The notes under the pieces: model-generated
Told to the model about the DNA's origin: nothing
Databases searched by the model: none
Seen by the model: the letters and a program-made list of their open reading frames with translations, nothing else
Shown: in pieces, positions 42,866 to 53,827 of the stretch
Numbering within the stretch: position 1 is the stretch's first letter
Layout of the letters: every line of letters begins with the position of its first letter
Made by a program: the position numbers and the translations under genes
NCBI GenBank assembly: GCA_035772405.1
Contig: JAYKKM010000428.1
Location: 3,497,501-3,561,500, forward strand
Reading direction: 5' to 3'
DNA: 64,000 bases
Origin: Chrysogorgia sp. JL179-B06
Taxonomy: Eukaryota > Cnidaria > Anthozoa > Scleralcyonacea > Chrysogorgiidae

Positions 42866-43765
42866 GTGTCCACGGCAAATGTTTTATCCAACTTAGTATC
42901 CAAATGGATAGCAAAATGGCGCTCTTTTGATTGGTTAACACACACAGCGTCCACGGCAAATGTTTTATCCAACTTAGTATCCAAATGGATAGCAAAATGG
43001 CGCTCTTTTGATTGGCTAACAACATTGACTAATTTGCATACTAGCAGGTGGCCATGGCAAATGTTGTGTCCACGGCAAATGTTTTATCCAACTTAGTATC
43101 CAAATGGATAGCAAAATGGCGCTCTTTTGATTGGCTAACAACATTGACTAATTTGCATACCAATTTGTTAGCCGTAATTATTTCCACGGCGAATGGACTC
43201 GTTGAAGCGACATTGATGCCATCGCCCGGTTTGATAGACCTTAACTCTAATCGCGAAACGAAACGTAGAATTTGTTGTAATTACCACTAGACTGCGAGTT
43301 TAGTGGTTTTTTTTTCGCGTGTGAAATTTTCGAGACACGAAGTGACATCGGTGACGACAATGATGTGCCCTTGAAGCGCGGTTGAGTAGTATAGCTCTTG
43401 GGGGTACCGGCATGATTTCGTGATTTGTACGATGGTCCAAGACCAACCCCAACGCTGAGCTGACGGTTTAGCGTGGCTATAGAATTAGTGCACCAAATTT
43501 GCGAGACCGTCCGTCGAAACAGTAAATGAAGCGACATCAATAACATCAGCTGGCGATCGACCTAAACTGGCGTAGTCCCAAATTTGTAGAAATGATGTAA
43601 ACCAGCCACGCTTCTACGGTCGAGTTTGGCGTCTTGAGACGGCTTTCGAGTTGTGGGTCTCGTTTCTCTGATGTTGATTGTCTGGGGCTACCACACTCAG
43701 CTGGGCTCACCGGAACGCTGGGTTGGTCTTGCGATCCCCAAGTGCTATACTACCAACATATTTTA

Positions 43766-44131
43766 CCCAGCCGTTCCGCACGTTGTAACCAATAAATTAT
43801 TGGCATTATTTTAGCCAATTATTTTAGCTAACTACCATTATTTTAGCCATTATTGTAAGCAACCCAAAAACAAAAAAGATCCTAACCCCCCGGCCAGCGA
43901 GTTTTCTAACCTTAACCCCAGGCCGTATTTTCAACGTTGCCAACCCCTACCGCATCCACTCCCCTACTTGGTGTCCTAAATTAGTGAGAGAGACTATGAA
44001 TGTGGGACTAGTAATTGACTGTTTGTTACACGCATGCGCTTACAATCATAACGTATTACAATCCAATAACGTATTGGTTACAATGCTAAAATAATGCCAA
44101 TAATTTATTGGTTACAACGTGCGGAATGGGT
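43766..44131. mobile_element. MITE family B copy 2, complete
   Basis: Inverted ends CCGTTCCGCACGTTGTAACC and GGTTACAACGTGCGGAATGG, continuing inward as AATAAATTATTGGCATTATT. The interior carries CAAAAAAGATCCTAACCCCC and GTTTTCTAACCTTAACCC modules shared with other elements. Adjacent to the outer end of the provirus. Confidence 0.85.
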
Positions 44132-45422
44132 GCAGCACCTTATCTGGTTACCACTTCATGTTAGGATCGCAAAATGGTTTTGGACAAAATTTTGGTTAGG
44201 ATTATAGTTGTGTTGGGGACAGGCTTACATGAAGTAACCAGATTTAGCCATACATGAAGTACCTACCCCTTATCTTAAATCTTACCGCTGACCCGTGCAG
44301 GCGAGCTAATAATATACGACGAAGTGGGTGCTAATTGATTGCCGACTAATTTCTTAGTACATAACCGTTTTTGCGAAGGGTATGCACGTTCTCGTAATAT
44401 AATAGACGCGTATGTTATGTATTTAGACTCGGTAATTCCAAATCTGATTTCAGGATTGAAATCGAGTAAATATTGGCCGAGATAACGTTCAAAATCTACG
44501 TGCGATTTGTTAACGGCAGACGAAGTGATATGACAGTCGATTATTTGGCTGAAGCATCCTGAATTTAAAACATAATCCTAACCAGAAACCTAACCCTAAC
44601 CCTACACCTAATATTAACTCTAACAATAATGCTTTATTTTAAAAATAATAACTGATTTTAATTTCGAATTTTACTACCGATAGTCTATGTGACATCATTT
44701 CTGGATTTATATGAAACTTCACCCGGTAATTTAATCAGCGAACGACTTTAAATACATGTTTATTTTGCTTTTTTTTCCACAACGGACATCCTTTTTGTGA
44801 GTTTTCTTTTAATTTTTTTCTTTAATTTTTGTCTTGATTTTTAACGGTTAGGGTTTGGTTAGGGTTAAGGTCTAAGTTGTTATGGGGTTAGCGGTTATTT
44901 TAAGTGACAAAATTCCCCTTAATCTCTTGTTTAGTGGTATGAGTTCCGGTTGGCTATATCCTGCAAGATGAACCGAGAACAACGGAGAACAAGTAACGTG
45001 GGCGCACTCGTACCCAGGCTCTTCTAAACAAGATGGCGGACCGGAAAGATCCCGGAGCTTACCGAATCGTTGAAAGGGCTCAAAAACGTAGCGTAAAGAC
45101 ACTATATACATCAGATTTCTCGCAAGATAGAACTGTCTAAGGGTGTGGAGGTTGTTTATCGTATAATTATTTCTATTTTTACGTCCGTTTTGATCCTTAG
45201 TGTGTTTTTGAAAGCTGTCACACGTGACGAAAACTTCTCAAACTCATTAATAATTCATGATTTATCATAGCCAATCCATGAACGTATACATGCATGAGTT
45301 TTGATACCCAATGAAAACCTGTAGGAAATTTCCTAGTGAACTGGATCACATTTCTTAATCTACATATTAAAATAAAATCGCTATGGGAGCAAATCGCTAT
45401 AGGAATACTCGTTTGAGAAGCT
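44132..45422. other. Intergenic with telomere-like and dispersed repeat
   Basis: 44,580-44,740 (CCTAACCCTAACCCTACACC, then ATAATGCTTTATTTTA and CATGTGACATCATTT-like sequence) is a direct relative of 53,262-53,440, so it is a dispersed repeat, not a telomere. GGTTAGGGTTTGGTTAGGG at 44,847 is its counterpart. No gene seen. Confidence 0.6.
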
Positions 45423-45534
45423 AGATCAAACACTCGTTTGTCGTGTTTCATCAGGGGCGGGCTACGCCCTCGGTTTTCATTTGTTTTCTCGTGTTTGGAA
45501 CCCCTGATGAAACACTCAAACTCGTGTTTGATCT
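45423..45534. mobile_element. Short foldback MITE
   Basis: GATCAAACACTCGTTTGTCG then TGTTTCATCAGGGG is mirrored by CCCCTGATGAAACACTCAAA then CTCGTGTTTGATC. Non-coding. Longer weak symmetry extends outward. Confidence 0.75.
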
Positions 45535-47385
45535 ATTACATCGAGTATTGGATTTACAAATTATATCTAACACAGTTCAAACTGTCTCTTTAAAACATCG
45601 CAATGAGAATGAAGTTGGAGGTTAAGAAGACACTTAAGGCGAGGGGTTAAGGGTATAGTTGTGTTGGGTTCTATCAGGGTTATTGGATTCATGATAATGA
45701 TAAATCCTTATATTATGCCATGATTTCACGAAGACTACAAATACAGCCGGGGGTTAGGGTTAGAAAACTCGTTAGGCAGGGGGTTCGTGCTGGATCTTTG
45801 TTGTTTTGGGGTTGGTTATTATAATGCCAACAAGACGTCCGCTAGGCGTTTACTCGGGCTACTACAATGCTATTATAATGCCATATGTTATAATGCTATT
45901 ATAATGCTATATATATTGCTGACAACGTGAGCAACGGCTGGTCAAACCCATATCAGTGGTCATCCCCTGGACAACTAACGCGGGTTATAAAGCGCACACG
46001 TGTCGAGATTATCACCTTAGCTCGCCCCAGTGCCTTCGGCGTCCGGCGAGGGGGTAAATCGTCCTTAAAAATTGTCGCGTCAGCAAAATAGACCGGTGCT
46101 CAATAATTTGCATGTCGTTGAACCAAATATCTGGTATGATTGTGGAGACAAACCACGTGACTATTTATCACAACTTAGTTATAACTGTTGCAGATATTGT
46201 TAAATACGCCTGGCCGGAGTCAGTGTTCGATCATTTTATACAACGTCAAGGAACAAGGTAAAATAATATATCCGTTTTACTCTGTAGATTAGGTCCGAAT
46301 AAGAAAGTTAAATTTGGTCTCGTTAACTATTTATGCCCGCTTGCCGGTTCTTGTCTTGTTAATATGAAACGTTTGTTTTTATCAAAAGCATGCTCTAGTT
46401 TTACAATATAAATAGATGCCAAATGTTAAGGTAAAGCAAATTTCGAATGAGTTATCATAAGTATCGATACTTGTATCGGTTCACTACCCTTATATTCCGT
46501 ATTACCATTTCTAATAGCTTAGCTTGGCTTAGCTTAGCTTATATTACCTTACCTCGGCCGAAACAATGTTTCACACGTTCTGTTTCAAAACAAGAATTAG
46601 CTTGTGCACTGTCGGCAATATGTTGTCGAAAATTGTCGAAACTCCGTTCGCCTGCTGAATGATACGATCTTCAAAAATATAGTCTATATAATATAAACTG
46701 CCAATCGGAGGACAGTTAATAAAGCCTGGTTTCCAAGAAACACGCTTCACTGCTTCACCTGCGACCGTAAAGACAGCGTACACAAAGCGAGCGCATCATG
46801 AAAGAAGGCTCCCGCCGCTGCATGCAATGAACGCATCGAAGTTTGAAAACGTGGCAAGTTTACACACTATAGATGGGAATAATCGCGTAGATATGGTTAA
46901 TTTCCTTCAGTATTGACTATAAAGGTCGATTTAAGACGTTGAAAATATTTATATCGATATATTTGAGCTAGATCCACTAAGAAATTCAAATGATTCAGGG
47001 TATAAATGCTTATTATCACTTATAGCAATAAACCTATTTTGTGGATGTCAACTTCATTTGAAGTAAATGAACTGCAAATACAGCCTATAGTTTTTACTGT
47101 ATAATTAGCTTTCGTTATACTATACGACATCACTAGTAACTAGAGAAATGGTCGGCCAAATTCGTGCTTTTAAGTATATATATTTGCAATTAGTCTGCTT
47201 CATATAATATACATATATATGCAAGTATTTACATAAATGGTGAATATCTTAAATAAATAAGCAATAAAGAATATAGGCGAATTGTTAAGTATAGGTAAAT
47301 ACCGAACGCTTCGTAAAAACCTGTTTATGTACATAGAAATTATAAATCGGCAATCAGGGGGTCGCTTCATCGTATATTATTTTGA
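45535..47385. other. Intergenic, no identified gene
   Basis: 45,760-45,830 has the GGGTTAGGGTTAGAAAACTCG and TTGTTGTTTTGGGGTTGG module of other foldback elements. Minus-strand 46,783-46,571 (MYAVFTVAGEAVKRVSWKPG) is a modest open frame without recognisable motif. The rest is AT-rich. Confidence 0.5.
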
Positions 47386-47520
47386 ACTAGCCTCCCTTTC
47401 AACAATGTTTTGGCTGCGATCTTGCTAGTTTGGCCGAGCACGGGAAGGGAGATCACAGCCAAAACATTGTTGAAAGCCGCCGTTTGGGAAGACACAGAGT
47501 TGCCTGCGGAGGAGGCTAAT
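47386..47520. mobile_element. Short foldback MITE
   Basis: CTAGCCTCCCTTTCAACAATG then TTTTGGCTG is mirrored by CAGCCAAAACATTGTTGAAAG; the edges TAGCCTCC and GGAGGCTA also pair. A related TAGCCTCC palindrome is at about 50,342-50,398. Confidence 0.75.
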
Positions 47521-48199
47521 TTTGAACGTTATCTTGGTCAATATTTAATCGTTTTCAATAACGGAGCGCACAGATGACATATGTTGTTGATGTTTGTCCG
47601 CATTTACTGTTAAATCTAAGTCCTAAACAATAGGAAATGAGTCAAAGTTTGGGAATTCTTCAGACTCAATTTTAGTTTGTTTGTCCGCATTTTGGGTTTA
47701 AAAATAGAATCTGTGCACAACGCTATTCTGAAAATAGATTTGGAATTATCCAGTCCGTTCACTGGCCAAGGACAATATTGTACGATTCAAACGGATCACC
47801 CAAAACGACTTTTTACTTCCTTATATCGAGTTCTATATTTATTATTTATAGACCCGATTATTTATAGAGTGATAATATCTCGACGAATTCCCAGAGCGGA
47901 GGGTCTATAAATTGTATATTATACCGAAACAATCTTGAATACTGTCTTGAAACGTCTTGTTAAACGTCTTGTTGTTCCTCCATTATTGACAGGCTCGTCT
48001 TGGTTTACACGCGTGTTATTTGGTTTTCGCGCGTGGTATTTGGTTTCGCGCGTGGTACTCGAGTTCAAATTTCCCTCCACAGAGGGACCCTAACCCTCCA
48101 GAGGGGAAATCATTATTATTCCACGCCTCATCGGGCAATTCGAGTTTAAATTGACTGGTCACGTGGAACAAATCTAGTTCTCCGAGTAGAATTTTCCTA
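47521..48199. other. Intergenic, nothing recognised
   Basis: AT-rich with a GCGCGTGGTATTTGGTTT duplication at about 48,005-48,055. The 77-codon ORF at 47,677-47,910 has no motif. Ends at the TA that flanks the CACTG element. Confidence 0.5.
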
Positions 48200-48620
48200 C
48201 ACTGTAAAAACTGATTGGTTAAAATAACCTTTTTAATTGGTTGCAACCAATTCCAAGAGGTTAAACCAACCAAATAAATTGGTTGTAACCAGAATAAATT
48301 GGTTATACTAACCAATAATTTTTAGTCCACACTGAAGTTGTAACTCTTACAACCAAACAGAATTGGTTATGACCAATAAAAATTGGTCAGTTCAACAATT
48401 GTCAAATGGTTGCAATGAAGTCACATTTAAAGTAACCAATTTAATTTAGTTGTAACCAGTTTGAAATGGTTAGTCAAGTAACCATTTAAATTTGGTTGTA
48501 ACTTTTTAAATTTGGTTGTAACCAAATAAAACATTTAAATTTGGTTATTCACGTAACCATTTAAATTTGGTTGTAACCAAATGGATTTGGCTATAACCAT
48601 TTAAAAATTGTTTTTAAATT
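48200..48620. repeat. Left subterminal GGTTRYAACC array
   Basis: Many copies of AATTTGGTTGTAACCAAAT-like palindromes, spaced 20-30 bases. The mirror array is at 56,390-56,822. In CACTA elements such arrays bind the accessory transposase protein; here that is inference. Confidence 0.8.
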
Positions 48621-48904
48621 ACTTTTGTCACTTTTTGTAAATAATTTTGATCTGGTTTCACATGAATCTGGATGTGTGTTAAAAGTCAAAGTGAAACAAT
48701 TGCAACATTGCCATATAAATCAAAGGAGAAAATCAGATTTCATTAATCAGGGAATTGTGACCAAAAAATAGACTCAATTTCCAATTTCCAGTTAAACTGC
48801 CAAGCTCGCCATGCTGTGTAGTTGGTTTCACACTCCATATAACAAGACATAATTAATATTGTATAGGGAACTTGAAATTAGTACTACTGTAATACACTTA
48901 TAAT

Positions 48905-49174
48905 TTGGGTATAATGTTTTCATTTTAGAAAGATTAGTTTCAGGGCATATAATACAACTGAATTGTACCTTTTCCAATTCTGAAAGATCCTGTAGAAACC
49001 TTTCCAGGACCCTGGTTCAACACCATACTGTTTGATGTGATCACTGGTAGCCAATGCAAGCAGTTGTATAGCATTTACTGGAGATCTCATTTTTGGTCTT
49101 ACATTGCCCAAAGTATAATAGAAAGCACCATAAATAGTTAGAAAAAATGAGAAATGTTCATGGTTGTCAAACAT
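48905..49174 (-). pseudogene. Transposon-associated protein exon
   Basis: Minus strand reads YGAFYYTLGNVRPKMRSPVN, then AIQLLALATSDHIKQYGVEP and, after a one-base shift near 49,015, VLERFLQDLSELEK. I recognise this as a motif from proteins multi-copy in fish and cnidarian genomes, attributed to EnSpm-type DNA transposons; that attribution is from memory. It supports the enclosing CACTG element having been autonomous. One frameshift; neighbouring exons not identified. Confidence 0.4.
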
Positions 49175-49984
49175 GCAACATATTGTAGCCTAATTTTAAA
49201 GGTAAATGGAAAACATTTGACAGGTAGCATCACTATTTTCTTCTTAATTAACCCTTTCACTACTGTAGGAACCTTTTAGAATTGTACTCTAGCAAATGCG
49301 AGATGATTTTGCTTGTCCGGGGAAGAAGTCCTGTACTGAACAGGTTAAGTAACCTACATTGACCCAATTGGCAAGCAAATATATATACATGTATGGTCCA
49401 AGAATATAAAGATTCAATGCATTTACAAGTGTTTATATAAACTTGAATGTTTTCAATAAAGTAACTTCAAAGCACCAAATTAAATCACTTTGTAATATAC
49501 ATATTTTGTCCTTTTCGCCAGCCAAGCAAAATATTTTAACCAGTATTAAATACACTTTCCTACATGTACTTAATTTTATGTAGTTAATTTAATTCTATAA
49601 AAATGTGGCAAGACATATTTCCATAACAACTTATAATTAGGTTCATTGGCTGAATACTAAGGCTTGAAAACAAGAAACACAATTATTACCGTATTTATTT
49701 ATTTGAACTTGCTCAAGCACAGGTTATACTGTACAGGTATGTACAGTACTTGACACATTCTACAACAGGTCATTGCCACAGCATGAGGATTCATAACCTA
49801 CACATGAAAGAGAATTTAAAACAATTAAAAGCATTTTCAGATAACCATGCAACTACTATAGGTGCACACAAAATTAATGATGTGCTTTCATTCTGTGTTG
49901 CTTCCGATATCAACTCAGCTCGCAAATGTTTGAAAGCTCAGATGACGTCCTGGGTAACACTGTACTAGGCAAATGCAAAAAGGC

Positions 49985-50230
49985 ATGGGTTGTGTGTCCT
50001 GTTAGGGCACTGTCATTCACCGCTAAGTCAAGCCCGGTCGGATGGGGTTAGTATCTGCATGGGTGACTATCTGGGAAATAACCTTGTGTTGATTTGTAAG
50101 CTTGGAAGTCGTGTGAGTAGAGTTAATTTATCTCTCCTGTGTTTTGAGGGTTTTCCTCTTGGGTCTCTGGTTTTCCTCGCTGACAGTAAAATCAACACTT
50201 AGATCTCAGCTGTGCTCTGTGGTCAGACAT
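49985..50230 (+). mobile_element. 5S rRNA-derived SINE
   Basis: 50,018-50,085 resembles the 3' half of 5S rRNA: CACCGCTAAGTCAAGCCCGG, GGATGGGGTTAGTATCTGC and ATGGGTGACTATCTGGGAA, which include the internal control region. A non-5S tail follows (GAGGGTTTTCCTCTTGGGTC, TCTGGTTTTCCTCGCTGAC). The 5' half of 5S is poor, so it is a SINE3-type derivative, not a 5S gene. Confidence 0.75.
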
Positions 50231-52300
50231 GGGTTGTATATATAGTGGCAGCCTGCAGCACCTTTGACATACCTTCGACTCGACCACGTTCAATGCAAGT
50301 TCACATGGCTAAATGAGGCCAAACGACATTGTGTTATTTTTAGCCTCCCTGCACTTGTTTTTAGGGGGAAGCTAAAGGACAGGTTTAGCCTCCCCCTAAA
50401 AATGACTGTGTGTGTGTGTGTGTGAGGGGGGGCTACCCTTTGGGTTGCCCATAAGAATATTAGTTCTTCCAATCATCATGGTATTTACAGTTACCAAAGT
50501 GATATCTAAATTATGAAGTTGTAAATATAGGTATAGCTGCATATGCTGGACTTGTATTAGAAGAACCTATGACAACCCAATATTTTCAAAAAACATGATT
50601 ATATATCAAGTTTATATTGTAAACTATTTAAATTATCTACATATAAATTAAATATCTATATATTTGATACAGTCAAACTACAATATCTATATCTTCAACT
50701 CCTTACTGTAAATTCATGAAAAACTTCAACAAAATACTCACCACTAGGACAGTTCTCTATGCGTAATAGTTGTGTTGCTGGCGTTCTTTTTCAAGATTGT
50801 GGAATGATTCAACTACAATTCAATACTTCGAATAATTCGCCGAGTCCTGGAATTCAGTGTCAAAGTCTAATCATGCTATTCTGCAAAATATGTATAGTGT
50901 TGTTCACAAATGAATTATCAACAGTTTGTGTCCTCTTTGAATTTGAGAATACAGGTTGCACTTGAGTCTTGATCTGGCCATTTCTTGTTTTAAATACAGC
51001 AAAGTATTGGTGATCACATCACATGCAGGCATTAGTGCATTACCATCTCGCTGCATTGCGTGCCAAATCCAAGCCCTCTTCTATATCATTGTCCGTCTGT
51101 ATCTGGAACGGCATGTTCGTTAATATTGAAGAGATCAGCGTGTTTGTAAGTTTGTTGACAACGTGTACCATTTATAATATATCCACAGAGAAGATGAAAA
51201 TTTGGGTCATTATTCCCATTTAATTCCTATGATTGCGACCGAGATGATAGACAGAAAATAGCCAGAAATCCAACAGAACGTTGCACCGGTAAACAGTCAT
51301 GCTGGATCGACAAAATACAGTACTTTTCTGGTCCAATTGTCCAAAAGCATTGTTTAAAAGCATTGTGGCAAAGGAGGCCACAAAATCAGAAATAATCCGG
51401 TATCCGGGACTATGTTTATTTCCGCGTTTCAACGAAAATTCGTACTTAGTAGGGGTAGGGCAGGGTAGTGTTGTTATACGTCTGAAATACTTTTTTCTGA
51501 TTTTAAAAAACAATGATGATTATTTATTGGTATCATGAGATTTATTGCTAGTCCAGAACTTATTTTCCTTAATTATTTTGTCGCTTGCTATGTATAAATA
51601 TAAATTTTTGTCATGCCAAGTGTGGGTAAGTCGCTTTGGTCGAATTTTGTCTTTTGTGACGTCAGACACGTGATAGTCGACAAGAGCGCGTGATTTGATT
51701 TGAATTCGTCACTGGACAGTCGCATCATTGTTCGTTATTATAAAGAAGGGTTCGTGTTCGACGTTTGGCAAGTTTGTTTCAAGGAATGGATGTATCTACG
51801 GTAATTATCTTACTTACAGTAATGCATGCAATAGTAATTGATGTTATTAAACTTTATATCGTGGATAATTAATTCTACGCAGACGTTTTTGAAGAAGAAA
51901 ATTATTTATGTTGCGAAGTAGTTCAATAGAGATCTATTATCGTAACTTACAATCTACCTTATCTTAAATACATTTACTTGTATTAATAACGTTAGCTTTT
52001 ATTTACTGTTTAGGTATTTGGTTCTGAGTTGACTTTGTCTAAGAGGCTTTGTCTAAGAGGCGTTCGTGAATAAACGCTAAGTGTCTAGAGGAAGAAGAGG
52101 TAAGACGATGTGTCGTTTATTTTTTGTCCTTGCCAATTTAAAAGCTAGAAAGTATTTAAATATCACTTTCGTTTATACTCAAAGAATCTGGTAAGATTAC
52201 CCCTCGTAATTTGTTTGATTAAATCAACAAAATATGTTTATAATTGTGCTTTATTTCCATAATTTGCGTATTGACTAGCCAATTTTCAAGATGGCGGCTG
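50231..52300. other. Interior of CACTG element, no assigned gene
   Basis: Contains a (TG)n tract at about 50,408-50,426, a TAGCCTCCC foldback, and AT-rich DNA. On the minus strand at 51,112-51,041, MPFQIQTDNDIEEGLDLARN ends in a stop and could be an exon. 51,650-51,690 has CRE-like TGACGTCA and E-box CACGTG, which may be a promoter-like patch. Neither is secure. Confidence 0.35.
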
Positions 52301-52325
52301 CTTCTTTTACAAATTTCGGCTAGAG

Positions 52326-52528
52326 GCAGGAATGGCTCCGACTCCTTATTCGTCAATACAATACAGCCGGGGGTTAGTGTTACAAAACTCGTTAGGCGGG
52401 TTAGGGATAGAAAACTTGTTAGGTGGGGGGTTAGGGTTAGGACCTTTGTTGTTTTGGGGTTGGTTACAGTTCTCTCTCCACATTTCGAGCAAAGAAGTCT
52501 TTATTGACCAATATGGAGCCATTCCTGT
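52326..52528. mobile_element. Foldback element with TTAGGG-rich core
   Basis: CAGGAATGGCTCCGACTCC and GGAGCCATTCCTG form the arms. The core is CAGCCGGGGGTTAGTGTTAC then GGGTTAGGGTTAGGACCTTT and TTGTTGTTTTGGGGTTGG. CTTCTTTTACA-GCGGCTA-type sequence is directly repeated on both sides (about 52,301 and 52,541). Confidence 0.6.
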
Positions 52529-52676
52529 CTCTCGTCACATCTTCTTTTACACACTGCGGCTAAATACAGGAATCGCACACCACTTTATAGTAGATTACAC
52601 CAAGTCCTCAATATATGTGGTAGTGATTTATAGGTTATAGTAATTACAGTTAGTATATACTATATTAGTCCTGTAC

Positions 52677-52921
52677 TTAAACAGGTTTGCGAAACGAAAC
52701 AACTATTTGCCTATTACTACGAGGTGGATAATAATAACCGACCCCAAAACAACAAAGATCCTAACCTCGCCTAACTTGTTTTCTAACCCTAACCTAAATA
52801 GAAAACTTGTAAGGCAGGGGTTGGGGTTGGTTAGGATCTTTGTTGTTTTGGGGTCGGTTATTATTATCCACCTCGTTAGGCAAATTGTTGTTTCGTTTCG
52901 AAACCTGTTTAAGTACAGGAA
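52677..52921. mobile_element. Long-armed palindrome with CCTAACCC core
   Basis: Arms of about 95 bases: CTTAAACAGGTTTGCGAAACG then GTGGATAATAATAACCGACC, mirrored by GGTCGGTTATTATTATCCAC and CGAAACCTGTTTAAG. Core ACAACAAAGATCCTAACC and GTTAGGATCTTTGTTGT. Essentially a hairpin of the module seen in several other elements. Confidence 0.85.
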
Positions 52922-53261
52922 ACCTCAAAAATAACCCTAATAGCTCTAATACTGATAATACTAATATACAACATACAGTATAATGAGGACTTGGTGTAAT
53001 GTACTATACAGTGGATGTATGATTCCTGTATTTAGCTGCAAGTTCTTTTACCATGTGGTCCAAAATGTGGACCAGTAGACGGAGGTTGATGGATATACTG
53101 TATAATGCTACTGACTACTCAAGTAGCAGGGTGGATGTTTCAAAATATATTTATACAGTTTGTACGTGTTTTGATAAATAACTGCATTTTTCAGATATTT
53201 GTTAAATAACAGTTTTCTAATATTAAAGAAAGTTTGCAGATACACCATCAACATAGTCCTA

Positions 53262-53440
53262 ACCCCAAACTTAACTCAAATCTTAACCCTACACCGAATA
53301 CTAACCCTAACTCTTACCATAATGCTTTATTTTAGAAATAATAGCTGATTTTAGTTTTGAATTATACTACCTATAGTCTACATGTGTGTGACATCATTTT
53401 GGGATTTATATGAAACTTCACCCATTTTATTAGCTGAGTT
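53262..53440. repeat. Dispersed repeat shared with 44.6 kb
   Basis: CTTAACCCTACACCGAATAC, CATAATGCTTTATTTTAGAA and GGGATTTATATGAAACTTCA match 44,590-44,730 in the same orientation with scattered differences. Function unknown. The stretch around it (52,922-53,827) shows no gene; a weak exon-like MAAFKEPSQ with a GTAAAA donor is at 53,652-53,680. Confidence 0.7.
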
Positions 53441-53827
53441 TTCGTCCTTGACATCATTGATTGTAAAAGGACTTTGGTCTTTTTACTATTCATGTTGACA
53501 TGTCCTTAGAGTTGAATGACAGGTATATGCCATTAATAAGTATTTTTCTGTGTTTTTTTCAGTTTATAGATTTTGAACTGTTGGAGATGACAAGAGATGA
53601 GTTAAGCTATGGGGATAAAGGGTTATAATAATCCACTTACGGAGAGGCCGGAATGGCTGCTTTTAAAGAACCTTCCCAGGTAAAATGAAACAGGACTGTT
53701 TTAAATGTTTTACTTTTATAATTCAATGACACCCTTAATATCATAGCAAGAGACTTTCCGGGATGGAAATCATAATCGTAAGATAAATACTAGTTTATCT
53801 TACCAGCATACTAGTGCAACAATGCTT

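Larger units (their letters stand above)
15119..43751. mobile_element. Polinton/adintovirus-like provirus, decayed
   Basis: About 28.6 kb, or roughly 24 kb without the Ty3/Gypsy insertion. Long terminal inverted repeats bound a gene set diagnostic of Polintons (Mavericks): protein-primed DNA polymerase B, retroviral-type integrase with chromodomain, FtsK/HerA-type packaging ATPase, probable major and minor capsid proteins. It also carries a thymidine kinase and a Bro-N/VRR-NUC protein. Left-half genes run minus and right-half genes mostly plus, with small intergenic gaps. The right terminus reads AGTATAGCACTTGGGG inward, the usual AG start; the left terminus has lost or diverged in its first bases. 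Almost every gene has frame breaks or insertions, so this copy is presumed inactive. Confidence 0.9.
38225..43751. repeat. Right terminal inverted repeat (split by Gypsy)
   Basis: 38,225-38,481 and 42,866-43,751 together match the left TIR in reverse. Units of the 81-base repeat lie at 42,866-43,140, the third shifted by an extra GCAGGTGGCCATGGCAAATG segment. Outer end ...CCCCAAGTGCTATACT at 43,751. A copy of the same end motif (CTTGGGGGTACCGGCATGAT) is also found internally at about 43,398, so the TIR tip is partly duplicated. Confidence 0.9.

Noticed and set aside
42840..43290. ORFs through the right TIR repeats
   Set aside because: Same repeat effect as on the left.
44580..44880. Interstitial telomere from CCTAACCC/GGTTAGGG runs
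   Set aside because: Runs are short and belong to a dispersed repeat found again at 53.3 kb.
49985..50100. 5S rRNA gene
   Set aside because: Only the 3' half resembles 5S and an unrelated SINE tail follows.
51650..51700. Host promoter from a TGACGTCA site near CACGTG
   Set aside because: Short motifs alone, with no first exon or transcript evidence.
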